Source: Bacillota bacterium (GTDB lineage: Bacteria > Bacillota > Clostridia > Christensenellales > Aristaeellaceae). From it: DNA of 12,838 nucleotides. The position numbers were made by a program, and so were the translations under genes. The DNA lies in the NCBI GenBank assembly GCA_023458835.1, contig JAEWWY010000223.1, positions 1 to 12,838 of the forward strand. The letters are read 5' to 3'. Below are positions 1-7,415 of the stretch, piece by piece (position 1 is the stretch's first letter; every line of letters begins with the position of its first letter). Below the pieces are notes generated by a model that was not told the DNA's origin, made no database searches, and worked only from the letters and a program-made list of their open reading frames with translations.

Positions 1-1
1 G

Positions 2-547
2 GAATTGATTGAAAAATGCATGCAGGAGGACGTGGGCAGCCGCTTTGTTATTTTAAGCGGCTATTCCGATTTTGAGTATGCCCGCCGGGCGATGCGCCTG
101 GGGGTCAAGGATTACTGGCTCAAGCCGTTGGATCCGGCGGCCGTGCATGAGCTGCTGATCAAGATCCGGCGCGACTTGCCGGCGGATGAAACGGCGGAGG
201 GCGCGCATGCGGACGCGCAGTTTTCCAAGGTACTGGAATACATCCGCTTTTATGCCGGGGGCAAGCTTCAACTGGAGGATGTGGGGCAGGTCTTCAACTT
301 CAACAAAAATTACCTGTGCGCGCTTTTCAAGAAAAAGGCCGGCATGTCCTTTGTACAATACCTTACACGCATACGGCTGGAAAACAGTTGCGAGCTTTTG
401 CGCACCACAGTCTTGACCGTAGAGGAGATCGCCCAGCGCAGCGGGCTTGGAGATTACGTATATTTCAATAAGGTGTTCAAAAAGCATATGCACCTGACCC
501 CCAACGCCTACCGGAGGCAGACACGGCCCACGGAGAAGCAGCCATGA
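2..547 (+). CDS. Response regulator, AraC family (YesN-like), 5' truncated
   Basis: This is the C-terminal part of a two-component response regulator. The reading frame is open to the left edge, so the start and the phospho-acceptor Asp lie outside the window. What remains is the end of a receiver domain, with the conserved SGYSDFEYARRAM stretch, then GVKDYWLKP with the conserved Lys of the KP motif. After a short linker comes an AraC-type DNA-binding domain with two helix-turn-helix units: the first around LEDVGQVFNFNKNYLCALFK, the second around VEEIAQRSGLGDYVYFNKVF, ending in the usual TPNAYRR. The stop codon overlaps the start of the kinase gene as ATGA, so the two are translationally coupled. 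YesN-type regulators usually activate nearby sugar ABC transporter genes, and the convergent operon here is the obvious target (inference). The family assignment is secure; the target is not. Confidence 0.93.
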   Translation, partial: ELIEKCMQEDVGSRFVILSGYSDFEYARRAMRLGVKDYWLKPLDPAAVHELLIKIRRDLPADETAEGAHADAQFSKVLEYIRFYAGGKLQLEDVGQVFNFNKNYLCALFKKKAGMSFVQYLTRIRLENSCELLRTTVLTVEEIAQRSGLGDYVYFNKVFKKHMHLTPNAYRRQTRPTEKQP

Positions 548-2238
548 AGCGGCGAAGCTTGCGCGGGCGGATCCTGGGCGTGACGGCGCTGTGCTTCGCC
601 CTGTTTTTGCTGGTGGAGGTCGCCCTGCTGGCGTGGTACAACCATTACCGGGAGCAGGAGGTGCGCGCGTTTTTGAACGAGGCGCTTGAAGCTACCGGCC
701 AGAAAATCGGCGACATGGACAGCCGGCTGCGCTCCCTGGGCGCGTACCTCACGGTGCATCCCATGCTGGCGGAGGCCTACCGGGCGCATTCGGGCACGGC
801 AATAGACGACAGAACGGTGCTGTCGATCTTCGATATTGCGCGCATGACGGTCAGCGCCAGCGACGTGGTGGAGGATATGGTGGTGGTAAGCCGCGAGGGC
901 ACCGGAAAAAGTTATGTTTCCGGCCTGGGCACAAACCTCGTGGATCTGATGCGCCCGTACTACAACTATGCGGACGCGGCCAACACCGAGCCGCGGTATT
1001 TTTTCTTTCCGGAGCATCATTTTCCCCATGACGCCCTGTTCGCTTTTGCCGTGCCGATCCTGGACGTGGAGGTCATGAAAGGGGACGTCACCAAGGTCGG
1101 CACCATCATCCTGGCCTGCCGCATGAGCGCGCTGACGGAGCTGATGAACTATCAGTTGCAGCGCCAGTATGCCGGCTCCATCGTGGATGCCAGGGGCATA
1201 ACGGTGGCAACGCATCCCTCCGGCGGCACGGAGCGTCAAAATCATCCCTATGTGGCCGCGCGGCATATCGGCGCCATGGATGTGACGCTGAGCGTTTCCA
1301 TGGAAAGCGGCGCGTCCTTTGGGATCGGCTTCTTCCTGCCGGTTTTTTTGACCAGCGGGCTGTTTTTCATTCTGACGCAACTGATCTTTTCAAAGCTTAT
1401 CAACAGCGCCATCCTGCGTCCGGTCAATACCCTGGCGCAGGAGATGCCGCTGATCCACGAAGAGCAGGCCCACGCCAGGCTCACCTCCCTTGGCATAGGC
1501 GAGCTGGACATCATCGTCGACAGCGCCAACGCCATGATCCAAGCGCTGGAGGAAGCCTCCCAAAACACGCTCAAGGCGAAGACGCAATTGATCGAAACGG
1601 AGCTTAGGCGCAACGAGGCGGAGCTTTACGCGCTGCAAAGCCAGATCAATCCCCACTTCCTGTTCAATACCATGCAATGCATGCGGGCGCTGGCCGTGGT
1701 GCACGGCGCGCAGGACGTGGCCTCCATCGCCACGGCCATGGCCGGCCTGCTGCGCTACGCCATCGGCGGCGGCGACATGGTGCGCGTGGCGGATGAGGTG
1801 AAGGTCATCGGCCAATACCTGCTCATCACCGATATCCGCTACCAGAACAGGTTTGCGCACACCATCGATATCCCTCAGGACATACTGAACATGAGCTGCA
1901 TCAAAATGATGATCCAGCCCCTTGTGGAAAATGCGGTGATGCACGGCGTATCCCTGCGGGAAAGCGGCGGCAGCATCCACATCCGCGGCTATCGGGACGG
2001 GGAGGATGTGCTCATCGAGGTGCGGGACGACGGCGTAGGCATGGCCCCGGACAGGCTCGCCCAGATCAACGGGCTCCTTGCCATGGGCTTTCATGAAGCC
2101 GTGACCCGGGAGGAGGTACAGTCCTTCGGGTTGTACAACATACACCGGCGCATGCAATTGGCCTTTGGCGAACGCTATGGCCTGACCATCGAATCCGTGC
2201 CGGGGGATACCTGCCTCCGCCTGCGCATGCCGGGATGA
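544..2238 (+). CDS. Sensor histidine kinase, YesM-like (His_kinase/HATPase_c)
   Basis: A 564-residue membrane sensor kinase that should phosphorylate the regulator encoded just upstream. An N-terminal membrane segment spans about residues 10-32. It is followed by an extracytoplasmic sensor region of about 225 residues, of the length and type of a Cache domain. A second membrane segment covers about 259-282, then a HAMP-like linker and a charged coiled coil (EASQNTLKAKTQLIETELRR region). The phospho-acceptor motif QINPHFLFNT places the active His at 371. The ATP-binding lobe shows the N box PLVENAVMHG (Asn463), the G1 box DDGVGM (495-500) and GLYNIHRRM near the end. The ATG is part of the ATGA overlap with the regulator stop, and GGAG sits 8 bases upstream. 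Gene order is regulator then kinase, in the same polarity and opposite to the transporter operon. The ligand cannot be read from the sequence; a sugar signal is inferred from the neighbours. Confidence 0.95.
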   Translation: MKRRSLRGRILGVTALCFALFLLVEVALLAWYNHYREQEVRAFLNEALEATGQKIGDMDSRLRSLGAYLTVHPMLAEAYRAHSGTAIDDRTVLSIFDIARMTVSASDVVEDMVVVSREGTGKSYVSGLGTNLVDLMRPYYNYADAANTEPRYFFFPEHHFPHDALFAFAVPILDVEVMKGDVTKVGTIILACRMSALTELMNYQLQRQYAGSIVDARGITVATHPSGGTERQNHPYVAARHIGAMDVTLSVSMESGASFGIGFFLPVFLTSGLFFILTQLIFSKLINSAILRPVNTLAQEMPLIHEEQAHARLTSLGIGELDIIVDSANAMIQALEEASQNTLKAKTQLIETELRRNEAELYALQSQINPHFLFNTMQCMRALAVVHGAQDVASIATAMAGLLRYAIGGGDMVRVADEVKVIGQYLLITDIRYQNRFAHTIDIPQDILNMSCIKMMIQPLVENAVMHGVSLRESGGSIHIRGYRDGEDVLIEVRDDGVGMAPDRLAQINGLLAMGFHEAVTREEVQSFGLYNIHRRMQLAFGERYGLTIESVPGDTCLRLRMPG

Positions 2239-2278
2239 ATGCAGGTGCCGTCTACCTGCACCCATCGGCAATTTTTTT
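2234..2278 (+). terminator. Possible intrinsic terminator for the two-component operon
   Basis: Straight after the kinase stop there is an imperfect hairpin: an inner 7-bp stem TGCAGGT/ACCTGCA (2240-2246 with 2254-2260), and an outer GATG/CATC (2234-2237 with 2263-2266) separated by a 2x2 internal loop. A run of seven T follows at 2272-2278, about five bases after the stem. An alternative 5-bp stem TGCCG/CGGCA (2246-2250 with 2266-2270) abuts the T run more closely and excludes the first fold. The element lies inside the last codons of the convergent maturase gene, so it also encodes protein on the other strand. No T run sits on the opposite side, so it is not clearly bidirectional. Confidence 0.45.
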
Positions 2279-3346
2279 CATAACAGGCAACGCCCAGGCA
2301 AAAAACTCCTTATATGCTGCGCAGAAGCGGTTGCGCTCAAGCGAAGCGCCCGTATCCCGGTCACGGCGGCAGCCGCCGCGGCAGAGGGGGTAATAGGGAC
2401 AGGAGGAGCACTCCGCATCCTTTTCCAGCGAATCCTCAATGAAGCGCAGCTCCGCCCGCTTCTTATCCAACTGTTCGAAGGAATCGGTGACGAAGCTCCC
2501 CAGGCGGTAGGGGTCCATGGCGTAAAAATCACAGGGATATACCCCGCCGTCGGCTTCCACAACGTATTGATTCGTACAGTGGCCCATCATGCCGCAGGAC
2601 TCGGGAGGCTTGCCCAGCAGCATGCCGATATAATTTTCAAATTGCCGGATATACACGAACCGGCCGCGCATGATATCCTGCGACCAGCGGCTGAAAAGCG
2701 TTTTCAGGAACAGCGCGTAATATTCCGGCGTCAGCCAGCCGGCCTCCTTGCCGAAAGGGTCCAGGCAGGGGATGTATTGCTGCCAGGGCAGGTCCCTTTC
2801 CATAAAGAAATCGTAAATCGCGCCAATCTTTTCGGCGGTATCGTTGGTCACCACCGTAAGCACATTAAAATCGACCTGATGCTTTTTCAAAAGCGCCGCC
2901 GCATCCATGGCGCGGCGCAGCGTGCCCTCGCCCTTAAAATCCACGCGGTTTTTGTTATGCACGCTGGTGGTGCCGTCAATGGACAGGCCCACCAGAAACT
3001 TTTCCCGCTTCAGGAATTCCGCCCACTCGTCAGTAAGCAAAAGGCCGTTGGTCTGCAGGGCGTTGTCGATCTGCATGTTGTCCGCATTGTACTGCTTTTG
3101 CAAAGCCACGGCCTTTTTGTAGAATTCCAGGCCGCGCAGCGTGGGTTCTCCGCCCTGAAAGCCGAAGGTGCAGCCGCCGGTGGCATGCGCAAGCGCCTTG
3201 CGGATGACGGTTTCCAGCGTTTCCTCCGCCATCATTCCAAAGTCGGAGGTTTCCCGGTTTTGCGTCTCATCCGCATAAAAGCAATAACGGCAGCGCATAT
3301 TGCACCGGCCTGAGGCCGGCTTGATCAAAAGGTAGATCGGAGGCAT
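2252..3346 (-). CDS. Anaerobic sulfatase-maturating enzyme (radical SAM/SPASM)
   Basis: A 364-residue radical SAM enzyme that oxidises the active-site Cys (or Ser) of type I sulfatases to formylglycine without oxygen. The signature KPASGRCNMRCRYCFYADE gives the SAM-binding cluster Cys15, Cys19 and Cys22, the same numbering I recall for the Clostridium perfringens enzyme. FGFQGGEPTLRG (61-72) is the SAM-contacting GGE motif. The C-terminal SPASM region holds Cys251, Cys257, Cys272, Cys313, Cys316, Cys322, Cys326 and Cys342 for two auxiliary clusters. Asp273, next to Cys272, is at the place of the proposed catalytic base. I chose the ATG at 3346 over a GTG at 3352 because the family begins MPP and AGGGA lies 7-8 bases upstream. 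That ribosome site touches the stop of the exporter gene, so the two are coupled. It is the last gene of the operon, and its clients are very probably the two Cys-type sulfatases upstream. Confidence 0.96.
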   Translation of the reverse strand: MPPIYLLIKPASGRCNMRCRYCFYADETQNRETSDFGMMAEETLETVIRKALAHATGGCTFGFQGGEPTLRGLEFYKKAVALQKQYNADNMQIDNALQTNGLLLTDEWAEFLKREKFLVGLSIDGTTSVHNKNRVDFKGEGTLRRAMDAAALLKKHQVDFNVLTVVTNDTAEKIGAIYDFFMERDLPWQQYIPCLDPFGKEAGWLTPEYYALFLKTLFSRWSQDIMRGRFVYIRQFENYIGMLLGKPPESCGMMGHCTNQYVVEADGGVYPCDFYAMDPYRLGSFVTDSFEQLDKKRAELRFIEDSLEKDAECSSCPYYPLCRGGCRRDRDTGASLERNRFCAAYKEFFAWALPVMKKIADGCR

Positions 3347-3352
3347 TTCCAC

Positions 3353-3360
3353 TTCCCTTT
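3353..3360 (-). promoter_or_regulatory. Ribosome binding site deciding the maturase start
   Basis: Read on the - strand this is AAAGGGAA, directly abutting a GTG at 3352 but 6-8 bases from the ATG at 3346. The spacing favours the ATG. The site begins within the stop codon of the exporter gene (3362-3360), which suggests translational coupling. Confidence 0.6.
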
Positions 3361-4148
3361 CAAAGGATACCGCTCCTTAGGATATTGGCAAGGCAGATCA
3401 CCAGCACAAGGATCTGGGCCGCGATAAACAGCCTGTCCGCCGTTTTCTCGCTGATGCGTTTATGGATGTATGCGCCGATGAAGCCGCCGCCGACGGCGCC
3501 CAGCACCATGGGCGGCAGCATCTCAAGGCTGAAGCCGCCAAACCCGCCGCCCAGCGCCGTGGCCGCAAGCTTTGAGCCTTGGGAAAACAGAATGATCACC
3601 ACGGAATATACGGCGGCGGTTTTTGTGCCTACGGAAAAAGCGAAAATGATGAGTGCCACATTGATCGGCCCGCCGCCTATGCCCAAAAAGGAAGAAACGA
3701 AGCCCAGCGCCAGGCCCACGATGGCCGAGGGGAGGATGCTGTGAAGCCCCAGCGTCGGCAGCTTGTCCTTTTTTTGCGTATACAGGCAAACCATAACGAT
3801 CATCGCGGCCAGAATGACGTTTTGCAGGAGGGTGACCTGCCTGCCCGCGCCGCTTGCCGCAATGGCGGCTTTCAAGGCCGCGTCTCCGATGTTTCCGCCG
3901 AGCACCGCGCCTAAAGCCAGCGGAATAACGGTCTTCATGTTGCGCCTGTTGATGCATCCTCTTTGCTTGGCCACCGATACGATTGACATGGCAAATACCG
4001 TGATGGAGGAAAGCATGGAAATGCTGCCCACGTCATAATGGGCCAGCATATCCATAACAGGCTTCATGATTACGCCGCCGCCCATGCCTGTCAGGGCGCC
4101 GATGGTGGTCGCAAAGATGGCAATCAGGAAATAAAAAATCATTTGCAT
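3360..4148 (-). CDS. TauE/SafE family membrane transporter (probable sulfite/sulfate exporter)
   Basis: A 262-residue, very hydrophobic protein with about eight membrane segments arranged as two related halves. Each half opens with the glycine motif typical of TauE/SafE proteins: GMGGGVIMKP at 21-30 and GIGGGPIN at 156-163. Length and the duplicated motif match the family, whose characterised members move sulfite, sulfoacetate or related sulfur-containing anions. It lies between the glycosidase (33-base gap) and the sulfatase maturase (13-base gap), in the same direction as two sulfatases. Export of the sulfate freed by those sulfatases is the natural reading. Family members with unrelated substrates exist, so the substrate is inferred from context. 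The start is less certain than for its neighbours: ATGs occur at 4148 and 4142, and the only GGAAG is about 11 bases from the first. Confidence 0.9.
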   Translation of the reverse strand: MQMIFYFLIAIFATTIGALTGMGGGVIMKPVMDMLAHYDVGSISMLSSITVFAMSIVSVAKQRGCINRRNMKTVIPLALGAVLGGNIGDAALKAAIAASGAGRQVTLLQNVILAAMIVMVCLYTQKKDKLPTLGLHSILPSAIVGLALGFVSSFLGIGGGPINVALIIFAFSVGTKTAAVYSVVIILFSQGSKLAATALGGGFGGFSLEMLPPMVLGAVGGGFIGAYIHKRISEKTADRLFIAAQILVLVICLANILRSGIL

Positions 4149-4181
4149 AGCATAAGCCGCTTCCGTTCAAATAAATCATGG

Positions 4182-5876
4182 TCAGAGCCGTGTGTCCCAC
4201 CGCCCGCAGAAGGGATCCACGGGGCTTGTTCCCTTGAATTGGCTGCGCCCCACAAGCTTATCCACCAGGGCTTCCAGCGCCTCATCGTTGGAGCAGTAGG
4301 CGTTGATGAATGTCTTGACCCGGGGGATGTCCACCAGGTGATAAGGATTTTCCACCGAGATGGCGATGGTAGGGATGCCCGCGGAATAATGCGGGCAGTT
4401 TGCCCCCATGGGCTGCTGCCATTCGATGCGCACGGTGGTTTGGTTGGACTTGGTCACCAGATTGATGGCGTAGATGGCCAGGTCAAAGCTGCCGATGTAA
4501 TCGGATTCCCGCTTTACCTTGCCCTCGAACAGGGGTTCGGGCTGGAACGTGGTCACCTGGAAGCCCTCTTCCTCCAGCATGCGGCGGAGGTGGTCGCACA
4601 CCCCCTGCTTGGCGCTGTAGGCAATGCCCTGCTGCGCCTCAATGGGATAATACAGGATGCGGGGGTATTTTTGGGGGCTGATAGGCAGCACGCCCTCTTG
4701 CGCCTTGACAAGCGTGACGGAGCGGTCGGCGTTCTCCCGCGCCCACTGTCTGTGCTCCTGGCAGCCTACCACCCGCCGCGCCTCATCCAGCGCGGGCAGC
4801 TTCCATTCCCTGTGAAGGTGAAGGGCGGCTTTCACGGCCAGGATGCGGGTGACGGCTTCCTCCAGGCGTTCCCCGGTGATGCGCCCGTCCTGGACGCCCG
4901 CAAGCATATACTCGAAATCCTCTTCCAGGTTGCGGGCGAACAGGAACATATCCGCGCCCGCGGCGATTGCCTGCGGAACGGCCTGTGCCCGCGGCATGGG
5001 GATGGTCATGCCGGCCATGGTGGTGGCATCGGTAACGATCAGGCCGTTGAATTGCAGATGGCCGCGCAGCAGGCCCTGCATCATTTCCGGGCTTAGGGAG
5101 GCGGGCAGGATATCCTCATCCGCGATGGCCGGGTTCAGCTTCCTTGTCCAGGCGGGCTGCATGATGTGGCCGATCATGGCGGTCATGGCGCCGGCTTCTA
5201 TGCAGGCGCGCCAAACCATGCCGTAGGTCCTGTCCCATTCCTCGGCGGACAGGGTGTTGACGCTGGTGAGCAGATGCTGATCCCTGTCATCCACGCCGTC
5301 GCCGGGAAAATGCTTGATGGACGCGGCCACCCCTTCGCCCTGCACAGCCTCCACATACGCTTTGCCAAGGGCCGCCACCAGCTTGGGATCGGAGCCGAAG
5401 GTGCGCGTGTTGGTGATGGGGTTGAAGCAATTATAATCGATATCGATGATTGGCGCAAATGCCCAGTTCGCCCCGACGGCCTTGCCCTCCCGGCCGCACA
5501 AACGGCCCAGGCGGGCACCGGATTCAGGATCAAGCGTGGCGGCCACAGCCATGGGGCTGCCCATCAGCGTGCCTTCGCCCACGATCCCGTTCCCGCCCTT
5601 TTCAAGGTTCGCCGCGATAAGCGGGGGCACCTTCAAATGTTTTTTCAGGACCGCGGTAAAGTTCACCGCCTCCTCGGTGGTAAAGGGACGGTACATGATG
5701 CCGCCAAAGGGCAGCACATCCAGCATCTCCCCCACGCTTTCCTCCGTGGGCTGCCGGGCGCACAGGCAGAAAAGCTGCGCCACCTTTTCCCGTTCGGTCA
5801 TGCCGTCCCGGGTGGCGTTCACCCAGGCGATTGCTTCATCATCCAGATAGAACGGCTTTGCCCTCAAATCGATCAT
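4182..5876 (-). CDS. Glycoside hydrolase family 3, NagZ-like beta-N-acetylhexosaminidase
   Basis: A 564-residue family 3 glycosidase. The N-terminal (beta/alpha)8 domain carries KHFPGDGVDDRDQH at 188-201. Asp199 and His201 match the Asp-X-His dyad that in NagZ-type enzymes serves as general acid/base and separates N-acetyl-hexosaminidases from ordinary family 3 beta-glucosidases. VTDATTMAGM (281-290) supplies the nucleophile Asp283. A C-terminal alpha/beta domain follows (about 385-564), as in two-domain Bacillus NagZ. There is no signal peptide (MIDLRAKPFY...), so it acts in the cytoplasm. The expected reaction is release of a terminal beta-linked GlcNAc or GalNAc from an imported oligosaccharide. 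The loop before the dyad (GDGVDDRDQ) differs from the usual GHGDT..DS, so exact specificity is open. The start at 5876 is set by an AAGGAGG six bases upstream. Its place after two sulfatases suggests it acts once sulfate is removed. Confidence 0.92.
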   Translation of the reverse strand: MIDLRAKPFYLDDEAIAWVNATRDGMTEREKVAQLFCLCARQPTEESVGEMLDVLPFGGIMYRPFTTEEAVNFTAVLKKHLKVPPLIAANLEKGGNGIVGEGTLMGSPMAVAATLDPESGARLGRLCGREGKAVGANWAFAPIIDIDYNCFNPITNTRTFGSDPKLVAALGKAYVEAVQGEGVAASIKHFPGDGVDDRDQHLLTSVNTLSAEEWDRTYGMVWRACIEAGAMTAMIGHIMQPAWTRKLNPAIADEDILPASLSPEMMQGLLRGHLQFNGLIVTDATTMAGMTIPMPRAQAVPQAIAAGADMFLFARNLEEDFEYMLAGVQDGRITGERLEEAVTRILAVKAALHLHREWKLPALDEARRVVGCQEHRQWARENADRSVTLVKAQEGVLPISPQKYPRILYYPIEAQQGIAYSAKQGVCDHLRRMLEEEGFQVTTFQPEPLFEGKVKRESDYIGSFDLAIYAINLVTKSNQTTVRIEWQQPMGANCPHYSAGIPTIAISVENPYHLVDIPRVKTFINAYCSNDEALEALVDKLVGRSQFKGTSPVDPFCGRWDTRL

Positions 5877-5882
5877 GTCCAT

Positions 5883-5889
5883 CCTCCTT
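5883..5889 (-). promoter_or_regulatory. Ribosome binding site deciding the glycosidase start
   Basis: Read on the - strand this is a perfect AAGGAGG. It abuts an in-frame ATG at 5882 with no spacer, and lies exactly six bases from the next ATG at 5876. The spacing makes 5876 (MIDLRAK) the true start rather than the upstream ATG codons at 5882 and 5912. Confidence 0.8.
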
Positions 5890-5930
5890 GCTATCGGTCC
5901 GCATATCATCAAAACAGAAGCCGCGCCGCG

Positions 5931-7403
5931 TTACGGGGTATCGGCCTGGCCTGTGACCGATACCTCCAACTGCCCCCGGGCGGAGGGGGGATTGCCCTGC
6001 CAGCGCTGGGTATCATCCAGGCCCACGGCGCCCTCGTAAGCCCGGAACCATTCCGCGTGGACAGCCTTCCGGCGCTGCCGGGCCTCCAGCGCTGCCGGGT
6101 TTCCGGTGGCTTCCGCCTGCGCGCGCAGGAAGGCGGCAAGCTCCGGCTCATCGGCAATGCGGTTGCGCATTTCCTTCGGATCCTGGGCAATATTGAACAG
6201 CACATCCATGGCTTCATAGCCCGCGTAGGTGAAAAACTTCCAGTCGCCCTGGGCGGCCATGCGGGCATAGTGGAAGTCATCCCTGGTCATCCAGCCCTCC
6301 ATTTGTTCTGATAATACCACACGCCCGGGGTCGGGCGCCAGGCCCTGAAGGCTTTTTTGAAGGCTTGCGCCGTCCGTTTCCGTCATGGGCTCCGCGCCGG
6401 CAATGGACAGCACCGTAGGGCCCAAATCCAGGATGGACGCGGCGGCGCTGTAGGAAACGCCTTTCGCGATTCCGGCCCCCTCAAAGAGCATGGGCACCTT
6501 GACGGATTTTTCAAAAAATGTGTCCTTGCCGAAGATGCCGCGGTCCCCCGCCTGATCCCCATGATCCGACAGATAGCAGAAAACAGGGTCGGTGCCGCGG
6601 GATTCACAGAACCTGAAAAACGCCTCGCGGACCTGGCCGATTTGGCCGTCCATCCGTTCGATCAGGCCGCAATAGGCCGCCGCGCACCCCCGCGCCACAT
6701 CCTTTTTAACCGGGCGGCGGCGCCCCATCAACAAGGGATTCATATATCCGGGGATTTCCTCAAGGAGGTCGGATTCCCGCACCCGTTCGTAATACTTGCG
6801 GAAAAGCTGCGGGGTGGCAATATAGGGAAAGTGGGGGCCGTAGGTGCCCACCAGGATAAACTGCGGCTTGTCATGGGGCTGGCGAAGGTATTCCAGCGTT
6901 TTCTCAATCACCATGCTGTCGTAATGGAGCACGGGCGATTCGCCGCCGCCCACGATCTTCACCGCGCCGGCATCGGCAAAGGTCATCACCAGCGGGCCGC
7001 GCTCGGCGCGCAGCTTCGCAACCGGCCGGGTCCAGCTCACGGGCGTGGTATCCGGCGCGATGCGCTTTGTAAACCCGTGCCGCTGATCGGCGCCCACAAA
7101 GTGCATGCGCCCTGCCAGCACGGTCTCATACCCCGCCGCCACCAGCGGGTGCAGGAAGGTGGGCGTGATATCGGGCAGCGTATCGTCGTTGCCGTAAATG
7201 CCCGTACGGAAGGGCATCAGGGTGCTCATCATGGCCATGCGCGCCGGCACGCACAGGGGGCATGGCGTATAGGTGTTGTCAAAGCTTACGCCGCCGGCCG
7301 CCATGGAATCCAGCACAGGCGTATCCACGGGGTATCCCTTGTAGCCGGTGAAATAAGAGGTATGCTGGTCGCTCATAAAAACAAGGATGTCAGGCTGGCT
7401 CAT
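5931..7403 (-). CDS. Type I sulfatase (Cys-type, CVPAR), cytoplasmic
   Basis: A 490-residue arylsulfatase-superfamily hydrolase that should cleave a sulfate ester from a sugar. The start shows the metal-binding DILVFMSDQHT (Asp12). The modification motif is CVPAR at 51-55, with Cys51 the residue turned into formylglycine, in the setting TPCPLCVPARMAMMSTLMP. Further active-site elements are GRMHFVGADQRHGF (99-112 region), GPHFPY (His191) and YLSDHGDQAGDRGIFGKD (Asp280, His281, Lys293). The stretch GRMHF..DQRHGF resembles the choline-sulfatase-like branch, but its context argues for a glycan substrate. At the position where most sulfatases have Lys in GKxH, this protein has Arg99. No signal peptide is present, so it should act inside the cell. 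I chose ATG 7403, not 7436, because AAGGAG lies six bases before it and the longer form would overlap the upstream gene. The 10-base gap implies coupling with the other sulfatase. Confidence 0.94.
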   Translation of the reverse strand: MSQPDILVFMSDQHTSYFTGYKGYPVDTPVLDSMAAGGVSFDNTYTPCPLCVPARMAMMSTLMPFRTGIYGNDDTLPDITPTFLHPLVAAGYETVLAGRMHFVGADQRHGFTKRIAPDTTPVSWTRPVAKLRAERGPLVMTFADAGAVKIVGGGESPVLHYDSMVIEKTLEYLRQPHDKPQFILVGTYGPHFPYIATPQLFRKYYERVRESDLLEEIPGYMNPLLMGRRRPVKKDVARGCAAAYCGLIERMDGQIGQVREAFFRFCESRGTDPVFCYLSDHGDQAGDRGIFGKDTFFEKSVKVPMLFEGAGIAKGVSYSAAASILDLGPTVLSIAGAEPMTETDGASLQKSLQGLAPDPGRVVLSEQMEGWMTRDDFHYARMAAQGDWKFFTYAGYEAMDVLFNIAQDPKEMRNRIADEPELAAFLRAQAEATGNPAALEARQRRKAVHAEWFRAYEGAVGLDDTQRWQGNPPSARGQLEVSVTGQADTP

Positions 7404-7409
7404 GCAACT

Positions 7410-7415
7410 CTCCTT
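7410..7415 (-). promoter_or_regulatory. Ribosome binding site overlapping the upstream stop codon
   Basis: On the - strand the sequence reads TAAGGAG, then six bases, then the ATG at 7403. The TAA stop of the preceding sulfatase shares its last two bases with the AAGGAG, so ribosomes terminating on one sulfatase sit on the initiation site of the next. This fixes the start and suggests stoichiometric production of the two enzymes. Confidence 0.8.

Noticed and set aside
508..2271. Open frames on the - strand opposite the sensor kinase (508-1380 and 1390-2271)
   Set aside because: They lie fully within a kinase gene with all expected motifs and have low-complexity His/Arg-rich translations, so they are not genes.
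2252..3346. Other SPASM radical SAM roles (peptide modification, heme or PQQ-type maturation)
   Set aside because: The N-terminal KPASGRCNMRCRYCFY pattern, the spacing of the eight C-terminal Cys, and the adjacent Cys-type sulfatases fit sulfatase maturation far better; no small precursor peptide gene is visible.
5931..7403. Choline sulfatase (betC) as the identity of the SDQHT/GRMHF sulfatase
   Set aside because: The motif resemblance is real, but no choline transport or glycine betaine genes are present and the neighbours handle carbohydrates. The family branch is noted but the specific function is not claimed.
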